Below, in pieces: positions 52,797 to 61,854 of a DNA stretch of 64,000 nt (within the stretch, counting starts at the first letter, position 1; the number at the start of each line of letters is the position of its first letter). The notes under the pieces are model-generated. The model saw only the letters and a list, made by a program, of their open reading frames with translations. It had not been told where the DNA came from and made no database searches. The DNA lies in assembly GCF_001650875.1 (NCBI RefSeq), contig NZ_LXYI01000042.1:1-64000 (forward strand), in the 5' to 3' direction. Position numbers and translations under genes: made by a program. The stretch comes from Sulfitobacter sp. EhC04. Its GTDB lineage: Bacteria > Pseudomonadota > Alphaproteobacteria > Rhodobacterales > Rhodobacteraceae.

Positions 52797-53783
52797 TCAG
52801 GGGGCAACCTCCAGCACGATCTTGCCGATGTGCCCACTGCCTTCCATCCGCGCATGGGCGGCGGCGGCCTCGGCCAGGGGATAGCTGCTGTCCATCACCG
52901 GGGCCACACGCCCCGCCGACAACAGCGGCCAGACCGCCTCTCGCAGTTCCTGCGCAATCCGGGCCTTGGCAAGGTCGCTCTGCGGGCGGAGTGTCGATCC
53001 GGTCATGGTCAGCCGTTTGGTCATCAGCATGGCAAAATTCACCTCGACCTTCGGCCCTTGCAGAAAGGCGATCTGCACAAGGCGGCCGTCCGGGGCCAGC
53101 GCCTTGAGGTTGCGCGGGATATACTCCCCGCCCACCATGTCGAGAATCAGGTCGGCACCGCCCTCGGCCTCCAGCACATCCACGAAATCCATGTCGCGGT
53201 AGTTGATCGCCGCCTCCGCGCCAAGCTCCATGCAGGCGGCACATTTCTTGTCCGTACCCGCCGTGACAAAAACCCGCGCGCCAAAGGCATGGGCAAGCTG
53301 GATCGCCGTTGTGCCGATCCCGGAAGAACCGCCGTGTACCAGAAAGCGTTCCCCGGCCGTCAACCCGCCCCGCATGAAGACGTTGGACCAGACGGTAAAG
53401 AAGGTTTCGGGCAAGCATGCAGCCTCTTTCAGCCCCATGCCATCGGGCACCGGCAGGCAATGCGCCGCAGGTGTGGCCACGTATTCGGCATAGCCGCCGC
53501 CGGGCAGCAGCGCGCAGACCTGATCGCCCAGGGCAATGTCGCTGACGCCTTCGCCCAGCGCCACAACCTCGCCCGAGGCCTCCAGCCCCGGCAGGTCACT
53601 GGCCGTGGGCGGTGGTGCATACATGCCCGCACGCTGCAAGGCATCGGGGCGGTTCACACCGGCATAGGCCACCTTGATCACCACCTGCCCATGGGCAGGC
53701 ACCGGCACCGGGCGGGTTGTCGGTTGCAGGACCTCAGGCCCACCCGGCTTGGTGATCTCGATCGCGGTCATTGTTTCGCTCAT
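52797..53783 (-). CDS. Zeta-crystallin-like NAD(P)H:quinone oxidoreductase
   Basis: A 328-residue medium-chain dehydrogenase/reductase. The conserved sequence VIKVAYAGVNRPDALQRAGMYAPPP and PGLEASGEVVALGEGV mark the group of PIG3-type quinone oxidoreductases; GSSGIGTTAIQLAHAFGARVFVTAG is the NADPH site. There are no zinc ligands, consistent with a quinone or enoyl reductase. AAAGGAA precedes ATG 53783. It is divergent from the acyl-CoA ligase gene. Confidence 0.9.
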   Translation of the reverse strand: MSETMTAIEITKPGGPEVLQPTTRPVPVPAHGQVVIKVAYAGVNRPDALQRAGMYAPPPTASDLPGLEASGEVVALGEGVSDIALGDQVCALLPGGGYAEYVATPAAHCLPVPDGMGLKEAACLPETFFTVWSNVFMRGGLTAGERFLVHGGSSGIGTTAIQLAHAFGARVFVTAGTDKKCAACMELGAEAAINYRDMDFVDVLEAEGGADLILDMVGGEYIPRNLKALAPDGRLVQIAFLQGPKVEVNFAMLMTKRLTMTGSTLRPQSDLAKARIAQELREAVWPLLSAGRVAPVMDSSYPLAEAAAAHARMEGSGHIGKIVLEVAP

Positions 53784-53891
53784 CGGAATTCCTTTCACAT
53801 CACTTGCATTTCAGCATAGGTCTTGCGCGCGCCGCGTCGACCCCGATAACTCTGCGCGAGGGTCAGGAACACCGGAGCAAGAGACAACCGC

Positions 53892-55127
53892 ATGACAGAT
53901 CAGGACAGGTTCAACTGGCATGCCGATGCCCGCCTCTTTGCCGGAGCCGCGCAAGTTCCGCGGCCCGGTGCGGCGGATGTGCCCGCATTCCTGCAGATCG
54001 CCGCAAGCCCGACGGGGGCCTGCCTGACCCGGTTGACAGCCCAGATCGCAGCGCGGGGCAGCTTTTGCGTGAGCGACGGCACGCCGCTGACAGACGCAAA
54101 TGTCCCGCCAACCCATTTCGTCACGCTGACCGGCGGCACCACAGGCCAGCCCAAAGCCATCTTGCGCAGTCAGAGGTCATGGGCTGCCAGCTTCGCGCAA
54201 AATGCGGTGACCTTCGGCATTGGCCCTGAGGACAGCATCGCGGTGCTGGGCAGGCTCAGCCATTCGCTGGCCCTATACGGTGTCCTCGAAGGGCTGCAAC
54301 TGGGTGCGGATGTGCATGTGCTCGACGCTCTTTCGCCCCGCGCGCAGATTGCCCATTGCCTGCGCCATGGGGTGCGGATTCTGTACGCGACGCCAACGCA
54401 ACTGCTGCGCCTCGCCCGCGCTGCAAAAGGCCAGCGCCTGCCGGACCTGCGGCTGATCCTCTGCGGCGGGGGGCCGTTGCAGGCAACGGGCCGCGACGCC
54501 GTCATGCCGTTTGCTCCGAATGCGGCGCTGCATGTCTTTTACGGGGCCGCCGAGACCAGCTTTGTCACCCTCGACGGCGCGAACACCCCCGATGGATCGG
54601 TCGGGCGTGCCTATCCGGGAGTGACGCTGAAGATACTGGACGAGGCCGGGCAGACCACCGACGGGGTCGGCGAGGTCTGGGTGCACAGCCCCTATCTGTT
54701 TGACGGCTACCTCGGTGCGCCGGGTTCTGAGGCCGGGAGACGGGACGGTTTCGTATCTGTGGGCGAGATGGGCCATCTGGATGGGAACGGGCAGCTTTGG
54801 CTCAGGGGGCGCAAAACGCGGATGGTCACGATTGCGGACCAGAATGTGCATCCCGAAGAGGTCGAAAATTTCATCACCGACCTGCCCGGCGTGACCGCCT
54901 GTGCGGTTCTGCCCCGGCCTGACGCCCTGCGGGGTCATCGGCTTGTTGCCTGTCTCGAAGGCCCTGCCGACCCGGCTCTGACTGCCGAGGTCACGGAGGC
55001 CTGCCGACAGAGCTTTGGCCCCCTTGTCGCGCCCCGGACCATTCACTTTTTCAACGATTTTCCCAGGCTGTCATCGGGCAAGACCGATCATACCGAGTTG
55101 ACCCGCTGGCTGGAGGGCAGGCCATGA
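53892..55127 (+). CDS. Short AMP-dependent acyl-CoA ligase (YhfT-like)
   Basis: A 411-residue ANL-superfamily ligase lacking about 100 N-terminal residues of the usual fold. TGGTTGQPKAI is the P-loop, YGAAETSF the A5 motif, GEMGHLD replaces the usual TGD-type motif, and SSGKTDHTELTRWL keeps the catalytic Lys. Family members activate carboxylates to acyl-CoA via AMP. It overlaps the thiolase by four bases (ATGA). Together with adjacent bioY it recalls the yhfT-yhfS-yhfU (bioY) genes of Bacillus, pointing to a pimelate-like or biotin-related acyl substrate. Confidence 0.8.
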   Translation: MTDQDRFNWHADARLFAGAAQVPRPGAADVPAFLQIAASPTGACLTRLTAQIAARGSFCVSDGTPLTDANVPPTHFVTLTGGTTGQPKAILRSQRSWAASFAQNAVTFGIGPEDSIAVLGRLSHSLALYGVLEGLQLGADVHVLDALSPRAQIAHCLRHGVRILYATPTQLLRLARAAKGQRLPDLRLILCGGGPLQATGRDAVMPFAPNAALHVFYGAAETSFVTLDGANTPDGSVGRAYPGVTLKILDEAGQTTDGVGEVWVHSPYLFDGYLGAPGSEAGRRDGFVSVGEMGHLDGNGQLWLRGRKTRMVTIADQNVHPEEVENFITDLPGVTACAVLPRPDALRGHRLVACLEGPADPALTAEVTEACRQSFGPLVAPRTIHFFNDFPRLSSGKTDHTELTRWLEGRP

Positions 55128-56224
55128 GCGCCTATCTGGCCGCAGCCTGCCGCAGTGCGGTAGCACCGCGTGACGGCGCGCTGTCCGCCCTGTCGCTGCA
55201 TGAACTGGGCGCGCCGGTGATCACCGCCGTTCTGGCGCAGGCGGGGCTGGCTGGCGAGGATGTCGATGAGTTGATCGTCAGCAATGCGCTGGGGGCGGGC
55301 GGCAATCCGGCGCGGGTGCTGGCGCTGGCCGCCGGTCTGCCCGAACGGGTGGCAGGGCTGAGCATCGACCGCCAATGTGCAGGCGGTCTGGATGCGGTTG
55401 TCCTGGCGCGGCAGATGGTTCTGGCGGGCGCTGCGGATGTTGTTGTGGCGGGGGGCGTCGAAAGCTACTCGCGCCGCCCCCTGCGCCTGCGGCGCTTTGC
55501 GGATGGCCGCCCGCCAGAGGCTTATGAGCAGGCCCCTTTCACCCCCTGGCCCGACCGTGACCCCGACATGGCAGAGGCCGCGCAGGCGCTGGGGGCCATG
55601 CTGGGCATCAGCCGGGAAGAACAGGACACCTGGGCCATGGCCAGCCATGCCAAGGCGCGGGCGCATGTAGCGGCGGCCGGAGAGATCACCCCCGTCGCGG
55701 GGCTGACGGTGGATGCCTTTACCCGTGATCTGCGGCCCGCATTATGTAGGCGTGCCAAGGTTCTGACCGGCGACATCACCACGGCCAATACCGCCGTGGC
55801 CGCAGATGGCGCGGGATTTGTGGTTGTGGTGTCCAACCGGGTTTCCCGGCACCTGCACGGGCCAACGATAAAAATCCTCGGCGGGGCGACGCGCGGCGGC
55901 ACCCCGGACATGCCCGGTCTGGCCCCGGTCGCCGCAATTGAACATGTGCTGGCCAGTGTCGGCAGGGCCGCGCGTGACCTGCAGGCCGCCGAGGTGATGG
56001 AGGCCTATGCGGTGCAGGCCATCGCCTGTGTGCGCGGGGCTGGCATTGATCCGCAGATCGTCAACACCGGCGGCGGGGCGCTGGCGCGCGGGCATCCTGT
56101 GGGAGCCTCCGGCGCGATCAACGCCGTGCGGCTTTATCATACGCTTTGCAGGACGGGCGGGACCGGGCTGGCCGCCATTGCCGCTGCCGGCGGCATCGGG
56201 ACCGCCCTGTTGTTATCCGCGTGA
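55124..56224 (+). CDS. Thiolase-family protein with altered catalytic residues (YhfS-like)
   Basis: A 366-residue thiolase. The nucleophile Cys85 (DRQCAGGL) and His324 (GGGALARGHPVGASG) are present, but the usual NEAFA Asn is Met292 (VMEAYA), and the C-terminal CxGGGxG Cys is replaced by Ala (about Ala353, AAAGGIG). It may be a condensing or acyl-transfer variant instead of a normal beta-ketothiolase. Size and pairing with an acyl-CoA ligase match YhfS/YhfT. Its 3' end overlaps bioY by 12 bases in convergent orientation. Confidence 0.82.
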   Translation: MSAYLAAACRSAVAPRDGALSALSLHELGAPVITAVLAQAGLAGEDVDELIVSNALGAGGNPARVLALAAGLPERVAGLSIDRQCAGGLDAVVLARQMVLAGAADVVVAGGVESYSRRPLRLRRFADGRPPEAYEQAPFTPWPDRDPDMAEAAQALGAMLGISREEQDTWAMASHAKARAHVAAAGEITPVAGLTVDAFTRDLRPALCRRAKVLTGDITTANTAVAADGAGFVVVVSNRVSRHLHGPTIKILGGATRGGTPDMPGLAPVAAIEHVLASVGRAARDLQAAEVMEAYAVQAIACVRGAGIDPQIVNTGGGALARGHPVGASGAINAVRLYHTLCRTGGTGLAAIAAAGGIGTALLLSA

Positions 56225-56758
56225 CAGCAGGCTTGCGGGACGTGCCCGCGCCAGACCGGCGGTGATCAGGCCTGCCAGGACGGCCTTGACCAGATCCCCT
56301 GGAATGAAGGCGGTCACCAGGGACAGCGACTCAAGCGCGCTCTTGTCCAGCGCTCGCATCAGGCCCGCGACGCCGAAAACATAGATCACGACGATCCCGC
56401 CCAGCACCGATGCGATCCCGGCGGCCCATGCCACCGGCAGGCGGCGGCTCCGCTCCATGATCAGGCCACAGACAAAGGCACCGACCGGCCAGCCGATCAG
56501 AAAGCCGGTGCTGGGTGTCGCAAAGACGCCGAGGCCGCCGCGCCCGCCCGCCAGCAGGGGAAGGCCAAGGGCCACCAATGCGATGAACAGCAGCACGGCC
56601 AGACCGCCGCGCCGAGCGCCCAGAACCGTCCCGCAGAGCATGACGCCCAGCGTCTGCGCCGTGATCGGCACGCCGAAGCCCAGGGTGAACTTGGGGATCA
56701 GGCCAAGTGCCGCGATCAGGGCCGCGAACAGGGCGATGAGGGTCAGTGAGCGTTCCAT
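56213..56758 (-). CDS. bioY: Biotin ECF transporter substrate-binding (S) component BioY
   Basis: A 181-residue membrane protein of six helices with the BioY core FGVPITAQTLGVMLCGTVLGARRG, LPLLAGGRGGLGVFATPSTGFLIGWPVGAF and FIPGDLVKAVLAGLI. It binds biotin and associates with the BioMN module encoded by the next two genes upstream in the same operon (bioM-bioN-bioY). 59 bases separate it from bioN. Confidence 0.93.
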   Translation of the reverse strand: MERSLTLIALFAALIAALGLIPKFTLGFGVPITAQTLGVMLCGTVLGARRGGLAVLLFIALVALGLPLLAGGRGGLGVFATPSTGFLIGWPVGAFVCGLIMERSRRLPVAWAAGIASVLGGIVVIYVFGVAGLMRALDKSALESLSLVTAFIPGDLVKAVLAGLITAGLARARPASLLSRG

Positions 56759-56817
56759 GGGCAGGTTCCTTTTTTCTGTGACCCGCAGCGGTAGGGGCTG
56801 CTGGCGGAGCCGTCAAG

Positions 56818-57414
56818 CTACAACCCGCCCCGCGCGCGCAGGGCGTCGGCCACATGTTCCGCATCGTCAATGGCCAGCACCGCGAAGGGCGTGATGATGC
56901 GCCAGCCCACGCGCCGGACGGCGCGGGCGCGCCATGCCAGTGCCAGCATGCGGCCCTTGTCGGCAAGGACGGGGGTAAAGCGGATCACCAGCGCCATCGC
57001 CAGTTCCACCACATCCGTGCGCAGGCCAAAGGCCCGAAACGGGGTGAGCAGCCAGCGCACAACACCCATCATGTCGCTGAGGCGGGTGGTCATGGTGACC
57101 AGATTGGCCAGCGCCACGGCGGTCATCATGCGCATCACGATCACCAGCCCTGCCAGAAGGTCGGCGGTCACCAGATGCCACAGCAGGATCACCGCCGCAA
57201 AGATCCACAGCGGTTTGAGCCGGACAACCCCAGTGCGCAGGAACAGCGCCCCCGGCAGCGCGTAAAGCCCCAGTGTCAGGGCCAGAAAAACCCCGTGCCA
57301 CAGCAGCGCATCGGTGGCGAACAACACCACCGTCGCCGCGCAGAGCGCCGCCAGCTTGGCCCCGGCGGGCCAGCCGTGGGCGCGGGTCTCAACCGGCGAG
57401 GTCAGAGAGATCAT
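56818..57414 (-). CDS. bioN: Biotin ECF transporter transmembrane (T) component BioN
   Basis: A 198-residue EcfT/CbiQ-type protein with about four helices and the coupling motif AWRARAVRRVGW and ALRARGG near the C-terminus, where the Arg sites dock on the ATPase. It links BioY to BioM. It overlaps the bioM 3' end by 26 bases, an unusual length for coupling. Confidence 0.9.
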   Translation of the reverse strand: MISLTSPVETRAHGWPAGAKLAALCAATVVLFATDALLWHGVFLALTLGLYALPGALFLRTGVVRLKPLWIFAAVILLWHLVTADLLAGLVIVMRMMTAVALANLVTMTTRLSDMMGVVRWLLTPFRAFGLRTDVVELAMALVIRFTPVLADKGRMLALAWRARAVRRVGWRIITPFAVLAIDDAEHVADALRARGGL

Positions 57415-58108
57415 CAGCCGCCCCCAGTTCCATCATGCGTGTCTCGAATGCCTGCAATACGGTCTGCGGCCTGCCCTGCTGCATCACCGCGCCCCCCTCC
57501 AACCAGAGCACATGATCGTAGTCGCGCACCATGCCGGGATCGTGGGTGATATGAACAAGGGTCGCGTCCAGCCCCTTCAACACCCGCGACAGGTGCATGG
57601 AGGTGGGAATATCGAGCCCGGCAAAGGGTTCGTCCAGCAGGATCACCTGCGGGCGCATGGCGAGGATCGACATCAGGCAGACCAATTGCCGCTGGCCCTG
57701 CGACAGCTGATGGATCGCGGCGCGTGCCCAATGGCCCTTGTTGAATTGCCCAAGGATCGCCTGCACCCGATTTGTCACCTTTGCAGGCGCAAGGCCCATC
57801 TGGGTAAGGCCAAAGGCGATTTCCTCTTCCACGGTGGGAAAGATGATCTGGTGGTCAGGGTTCTGGAACAGGATGCCCACGGCAGAAAGCGCCGCCTTGC
57901 GGTCCTTTGCCACCTTGGTCCCGGCGATGCGGACCTGCCCGCTGTCAGCCGCGACCAGCCCTGCGAGCACACGTGCGAAGGAGGTCTTGCCCGATCCGTT
58001 GCGCCCCACCACGCCGATGCGGCGCGCGTCGCTGACCAGGGTAACATCGGACAACACGGTCGCACCATTCGGCGCATATGTGATGTTCTGTGCGTCTATC
58101 AGCGGCAT
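57389..58108 (-). CDS. bioM: Biotin ECF transporter ATP-binding component BioM
   Basis: A 239-residue ABC ATPase. Walker A GRNGSGKTSFAR (about 35-46), Q-loop FQNPDHQII, signature LSQGQRQL, Walker B VILLDEPFAGLD. Neighbours identify it as BioM of a biotin-specific (or biotin-precursor) ECF transporter. It is the first gene of bioMNY; I found no TTATAGATAA-type BioR site in the 110 bases upstream. Confidence 0.92.
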   Translation of the reverse strand: MPLIDAQNITYAPNGATVLSDVTLVSDARRIGVVGRNGSGKTSFARVLAGLVAADSGQVRIAGTKVAKDRKAALSAVGILFQNPDHQIIFPTVEEEIAFGLTQMGLAPAKVTNRVQAILGQFNKGHWARAAIHQLSQGQRQLVCLMSILAMRPQVILLDEPFAGLDIPTSMHLSRVLKGLDATLVHITHDPGMVRDYDHVLWLEGGAVMQQGRPQTVLQAFETRMMELGAADDLSDLAG

Positions 58109-58221
58109 GAGACGAGACTGTTCCGGCTGGGTTCAAGGCGCTATCGCCTAGCATGTCTGGCCGGGGTGTAAAGACAACGGCGGCCGATTGCACCCGTTTT
58201 GGCCCGCGTTCCTGAGGCGGA

Positions 58222-58920
58222 TTAATCCCGTGGCGCAGTCCAAGACCCGGGCAGATCGCCCTTGGGAAAGCGGTTGGGGGCCTTGATGTGGCTGAGAATC
58301 CAGTTCGGGCCCGCCATCAGCTTGCTCAGGGTCGGGCTCTGGTTCACCTGCGCCTTGAGCTTTTCGATCTGCATCACATTGTCGACGCGCCGGTCCAGAA
58401 AGGCCCAGCTGCGCGCGTGGCCTTCGCTGTCGTCACCCAGCCAATACAACACGGTCGAGGAATAGACACCGGCCAGGGTGGCCCGTTTGGTGTACCAGTT
58501 TACATCCTCGGAGGTGTCGCCCAGCGCATCCCAGATGGCATCGCAGGTTTCCCAGATCAGTTTCGCCCCATCGGGCGCATATTGCGGCAGGGCAAACAGG
58601 GTGGTGCCGCGCCGGACCAGTTCCTTGTCCTGCACCTGCTCCAGCCGCAGGCGAACCGCCCGTGCCACGCGGTCGCGGAACCGCAGGTCCTGAAGGTTTT
58701 CGGATTTCAGCGCGGCCAGCATCGCGGCGTCCCCCTGCCGGTGATAGGCCACGGCCAGATCGACCGCCCCGCGCGGACAGACCGCGCGCGCCACTGTCGG
58801 GTCCACACCGCTCTCGTCGATGGCGGCCTTGAATGTCACCTCCGACCAGCCATCGAAGGGCACATGCATCAATGCCGCATCCAGCAGTCTGAGCTTGGGG
58901 TCGCTTGGTGCCTTGGTCAT
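58222..58920 (-). CDS. COQ9-family ubiquinone biosynthesis protein
   Basis: A 232-residue protein of the bacterial COQ9 family: an N-terminal TetR-like helical part (LLDAALMHVPFDGWSEVTFKAAIDESGV), and then a lipid-binding C-terminal domain with YWLGDDSEGHARSWAFLDRRVDNVM. In mitochondria COQ9 assists hydroxylation of ubiquinone precursors; the bacterial role is probably similar. AAAGGAG precedes ATG 58920. Its 5' leader has a 30-base tandem duplication (58936-58982). It is divergent from rpsU. Confidence 0.88.
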   Translation of the reverse strand: MTKAPSDPKLRLLDAALMHVPFDGWSEVTFKAAIDESGVDPTVARAVCPRGAVDLAVAYHRQGDAAMLAALKSENLQDLRFRDRVARAVRLRLEQVQDKELVRRGTTLFALPQYAPDGAKLIWETCDAIWDALGDTSEDVNWYTKRATLAGVYSSTVLYWLGDDSEGHARSWAFLDRRVDNVMQIEKLKAQVNQSPTLSKLMAGPNWILSHIKAPNRFPKGDLPGSWTAPRD

Positions 58921-58935
58921 GTTGCGCTCCTTTTT

Positions 58936-58982
58936 TGCGGTCCTGTCGGACTTGTTTTCTTTTTCTGCGGTCCTGTCGGACT
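58936..58982. repeat. 30-base-period direct repeat in the COQ9 leader
   Basis: TGCGGTCCTGTCGGACT occurs at 58936-58952 and 58966-58982 with T-rich sequence between. It lies 15 bases upstream of the COQ9 ATG, in the divergent gap shared with rpsU, and could be a regulatory duplicate or slip-repeat. Confidence 0.7.
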
Positions 58983-59063
58983 CGACAAACAGTTTCAAGG
59001 TTGATATAGGGCCATTTCCTGCAAATCCTTGCAACTTTTTCCTAGAAAGGTGGTGACAACCAC

Positions 59064-59270
59064 ATGCAGGTTAGTGTTCGCGACAACAATGTCGATCAGG
59101 CCCTCCGGGCTCTGAAGAAAAAGCTCCAGCGCGAAGGCGTGTTCCGTGAAATGAAGCTCAAGCAACATTTCGAGAAACCGTCCGAGAAAAAAGCGCGCGA
59201 GAAAGCTGAAGCGATCCGCCGTGCCCGCAAGCTGGCACGCAAAAAAGCGCAACGCGAAGGCATGATGTAA
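59064..59270 (+). CDS. rpsU: 30S ribosomal protein S21
   Basis: A 68-residue, very basic protein: [20 protein letters not shown] is the conserved N-terminus, and the tail [17 protein letters not shown] is typical for alphaproteobacterial S21. Assembly factor of the small subunit with a role in mRNA selection. A terminator follows. Confidence 0.96.
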   Translation: MQVSVRDNNVDQALRALKKKLQREGVFREMKLKQHFEKPSEKKAREKAEAIRRARKLARKKAQREGMM

Positions 59271-59296
59271 ATCATTCCCGCGATGCCGGAAATCAG

Positions 59297-59328
59297 AACC
59301 CCCGTGGCCCCGTGCTGCGGGGGTTTTT
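59297..59328 (+). terminator. Intrinsic terminator after rpsU
   Basis: Stem AACCCCCG with CGGGGGTT and a 13-base loop, followed by TTTTTC. It begins 27 bases after the rpsU stop. Confidence 0.85.
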
Positions 59329-59492
59329 CATTGGCCGCAGGGCCTGACCCGCGGGCGACACATCTGGTGGCCGGTGTGGCGCAGCGCCATAGCACCCCGC
59401 CTCAAATTTGCTTCGCCAATTCCCTGCCGCGCTACGCGCTCTCCGTACATTGGCGATGTGGTCTACCTCAGGTCAAAAGCGGGACGCTGTAG

Positions 59493-59951
59493 TCACACTG
59501 GAAGCGCGGTTGTCTTGCAAACGGTGCGCAGGGCAAAGCTGGACTGCATTGTCTGTACACCCGGCAGCCGGGCGAGGTGCTGGCGGTGGATGCGTGCGAA
59601 GTCCTCGGTGTTTTCGGCCACCACTTTCAACAGGTAATCCGCAGAGCCCGCCATCAGGTGGCATTCCAGCACATCGGGAATCCGCGCCACCGATTTTTCA
59701 AATGCGTCCAGTGTTTCGTCGGCCTGGCCTTGCAGCGTGATCTCGACAAAGACGGTTGTCGGCACACCCAGTTTTCTGGGGTTCAGCAGGGCGACATAAT
59801 CGCTGATATACCCGGCCCGTTCCATCCGCTGGACCCTGCGGTGGCAGGCGGAGGGGGACAGGTGGACGTCGTCCGACAATTCGGCGTTGGACATGCGTCC
59901 GTTGCGTTGAAGTGCCCGCAGGATACGGCGATCAATCTCATCAAGAGTCAT
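59493..59951 (-). CDS. Lrp/AsnC-family regulator of alanine dehydrogenase
   Basis: A 152-residue Lrp family protein. The HTH is DEIDRRILRALQRNGRMSNAELSDDVHLSPSACHRRVQRME, then a RAM ligand-binding domain (VFVEITLQGQADETLDAFE). ATG 59951 gives the usual N-terminus; TTG 59990 is possible. It is divergent from ald, a common arrangement in which the regulator activates alanine dehydrogenase in response to alanine. Confidence 0.92.
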   Translation of the reverse strand: MTLDEIDRRILRALQRNGRMSNAELSDDVHLSPSACHRRVQRMERAGYISDYVALLNPRKLGVPTTVFVEITLQGQADETLDAFEKSVARIPDVLECHLMAGSADYLLKVVAENTEDFARIHRQHLARLPGVQTMQSSFALRTVCKTTALPV

Positions 59952-60088
59952 CGGCGCAATACTTTGGCGTGTTTGTTCATCATGACGCAATGATATCCTG
60001 AATAATACCGATCACACCACCTAAATTCGTGCCCCTTTGCATGCCGGATCGCCCATGCTTCCGCCAATCAATCAACAGGGGAAACATC

Positions 60089-61207
60089 ATGAAAATCGGC
60101 TGCCCGAAAGAGATCAAACCGCAGGAATTCCGCGTTGGGCTGACCCCGTCGGCGGCGCTTGAGGCAACGACAGCGGGGCACGAGGTCCTGATCGAAACCG
60201 GCGCAGGTGTTGGCGCAGGTTTCGAGGACAGCGATTATCAGGCCGCCGGTGCGCAGATCATCGGCACCGCGAAGGAGGTTTTCGCCGCCGCCGACATGAT
60301 CGTGAAGGTCAAAGAGCCGCAGGTCGTGGAGCGCAAGATGCTGCGCGAGGGCCAGGTGCTGTTCACCTATCTGCACCTTGCCCCCGACCCCGAGCAGACC
60401 CGCGACCTGATGGAATCCGGCGCGACTTGCATCGCCTATGAAACCGTGACCGACCGCATGGGTGGCCTGCCCCTGCTGGCACCGATGTCAGAGGTTGCGG
60501 GACGTCTGGCACCGCAGGTCGGCGCATGGACCCTGCAAAAGGCCAATGGCGGGCGCGGTGTGCTGATGGGCGGCGTGCCCGGTGTGAACCCCGCCCGCGT
60601 GATGGTGATCGGCGGCGGTGTTGTCGGCACACATGCGGCGCGGATCGCGGCGGGCATGGGCGCGGATGTGACCGTGCTGGACCGGTCCCTGCCCCGGATG
60701 CGCTATCTCGACGATGTCTTCGGCGGCACCTTCAAAACCGCCTATGCCTCGGCCCAGAATACCATGGACCTGGCGCGTCAGGCCGACATGATCATCGGCG
60801 CGGTGCTGATCCCCGGTGCCGCGGCCCCCAAGCTGATTTCCCGCGCGCAGCTTTCCGAACTGAAACCCGGTGCAGCACTTGTCGATGTGGCGATCGACCA
60901 GGGCGGTTGTTTCGAGACGTCAAAGGCGACCACCCATCAGGACCCGATTTATGAGGTTGATGGGATCATGCATTACTGTGTGGCCAACATGCCGGGTGCG
61001 GTTGCGCGCACCTCGACCATCGCGCTTGGCAATGCGACCATGCCCTTCATGCTTGCACTGGCCAACAAGGGCTGGCGTCAGGCCTGCGAAGAGGACGAAC
61101 ACCTGCTGAACGGGTTGAACGTGCATGCGGGCAAGCTGACCTATCACGCGGTGGGCAAGGCGCTGGGGATCGACGTCTTGTCGCCCCGGCTTGCGCTGAA
61201 GGCCTAG
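60089..61207 (+). CDS. ald: Alanine dehydrogenase
   Basis: A 372-residue NAD-dependent enzyme interconverting L-alanine and pyruvate plus ammonia. KIGCPKEIKPQEFRVGLTPSAA is the N-terminal motif with the substrate residues, and the NAD site is VIGGGVVGTHAARIAAGMGA (about 170-190). YLHLAPD carries the catalytic His. AGGGG precedes ATG 60089. The divergent Lrp gene probably regulates it. Confidence 0.95.
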   Translation: MKIGCPKEIKPQEFRVGLTPSAALEATTAGHEVLIETGAGVGAGFEDSDYQAAGAQIIGTAKEVFAAADMIVKVKEPQVVERKMLREGQVLFTYLHLAPDPEQTRDLMESGATCIAYETVTDRMGGLPLLAPMSEVAGRLAPQVGAWTLQKANGGRGVLMGGVPGVNPARVMVIGGGVVGTHAARIAAGMGADVTVLDRSLPRMRYLDDVFGGTFKTAYASAQNTMDLARQADMIIGAVLIPGAAAPKLISRAQLSELKPGAALVDVAIDQGGCFETSKATTHQDPIYEVDGIMHYCVANMPGAVARTSTIALGNATMPFMLALANKGWRQACEEDEHLLNGLNVHAGKLTYHAVGKALGIDVLSPRLALKA

Positions 61208-61274
61208 CAGCAGCGAGGCGGCTTGCGCTGCAAGCCGCCGGGCGACAACTGCCTTGGCCGGAAACAGGAACGGA

Positions 61275-61709
61275 TCACTTGCCCTTGGCAAGCTGGTCGC
61301 GGATTTCCAGCAGAACATCCAGTTCCGACGGGCCGGTTTCGACTTCTGGAGCGACCTCTTCTGGGCTTTCGGCAGCCGCTTTGACGCGATTGACCATCTT
61401 GACAAGCATGAACACCACAAAGGCAATGATCAAAAAATTGATGACCGCCATGATGAAGGCACCATAGGCAAAGACAGCGGCACCCGCCTCGCGCGCCGCT
61501 TCCAGTGAGGCACCGGCAGGCACGTCACCGGCCAGCACGGCATAGTTGTTGGTAAAATCCGCACCGCCCGAAACCAGGCCGATGATCGGATTGATCAGAT
61601 CGCCGACCAGCGAGGTCACGATGGCGGTAAAGGCCGCGCCGATGATGATACCGACGGCCATGTCCATGACATTGCCCTTGGCGATAAAGTCCTTGAATTC
61701 GTTAATCAC
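61275..61709 (-). CDS. mscL: Large-conductance mechanosensitive channel
   Basis: A 144-residue channel. [22 protein letters not shown] leads to the pore helix [20 protein letters not shown], the second helix follows [21 protein letters not shown], and an acidic cytosolic tail ([25 protein letters not shown]) ends it. It releases osmolytes under membrane tension. The start is a GTG at 61709 with AGAGGGA upstream; the longer reading frame has no homologous N-terminus. Confidence 0.95.
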   Translation of the reverse strand: MINEFKDFIAKGNVMDMAVGIIIGAAFTAIVTSLVGDLINPIIGLVSGGADFTNNYAVLAGDVPAGASLEAAREAGAAVFAYGAFIMAVINFLIIAFVVFMLVKMVNRVKAAAESPEEVAPEVETGPSELDVLLEIRDQLAKGK

Positions 61710-61854
61710 AACATGTCCCTCTCTCCGGTTTTCGCGCGGACGGCTTGCGGTCCGTTCAACGATGCACATTTGTTAGCACACCTTTGCACAGGCGGAAGTC
61801 TGTTACTGCGGGGAAAAACAACTACGTTGCATCATGGAACCAAAGGAGCCCTCC

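Noticed and set aside
58109-58221. BioR operator (TTATAGATAA type) before bioMNY or the ligase-thiolase pair
   Set aside because: No such sequence in 58109-58221 or in 53784-53891; regulation by biotin cannot be claimed.
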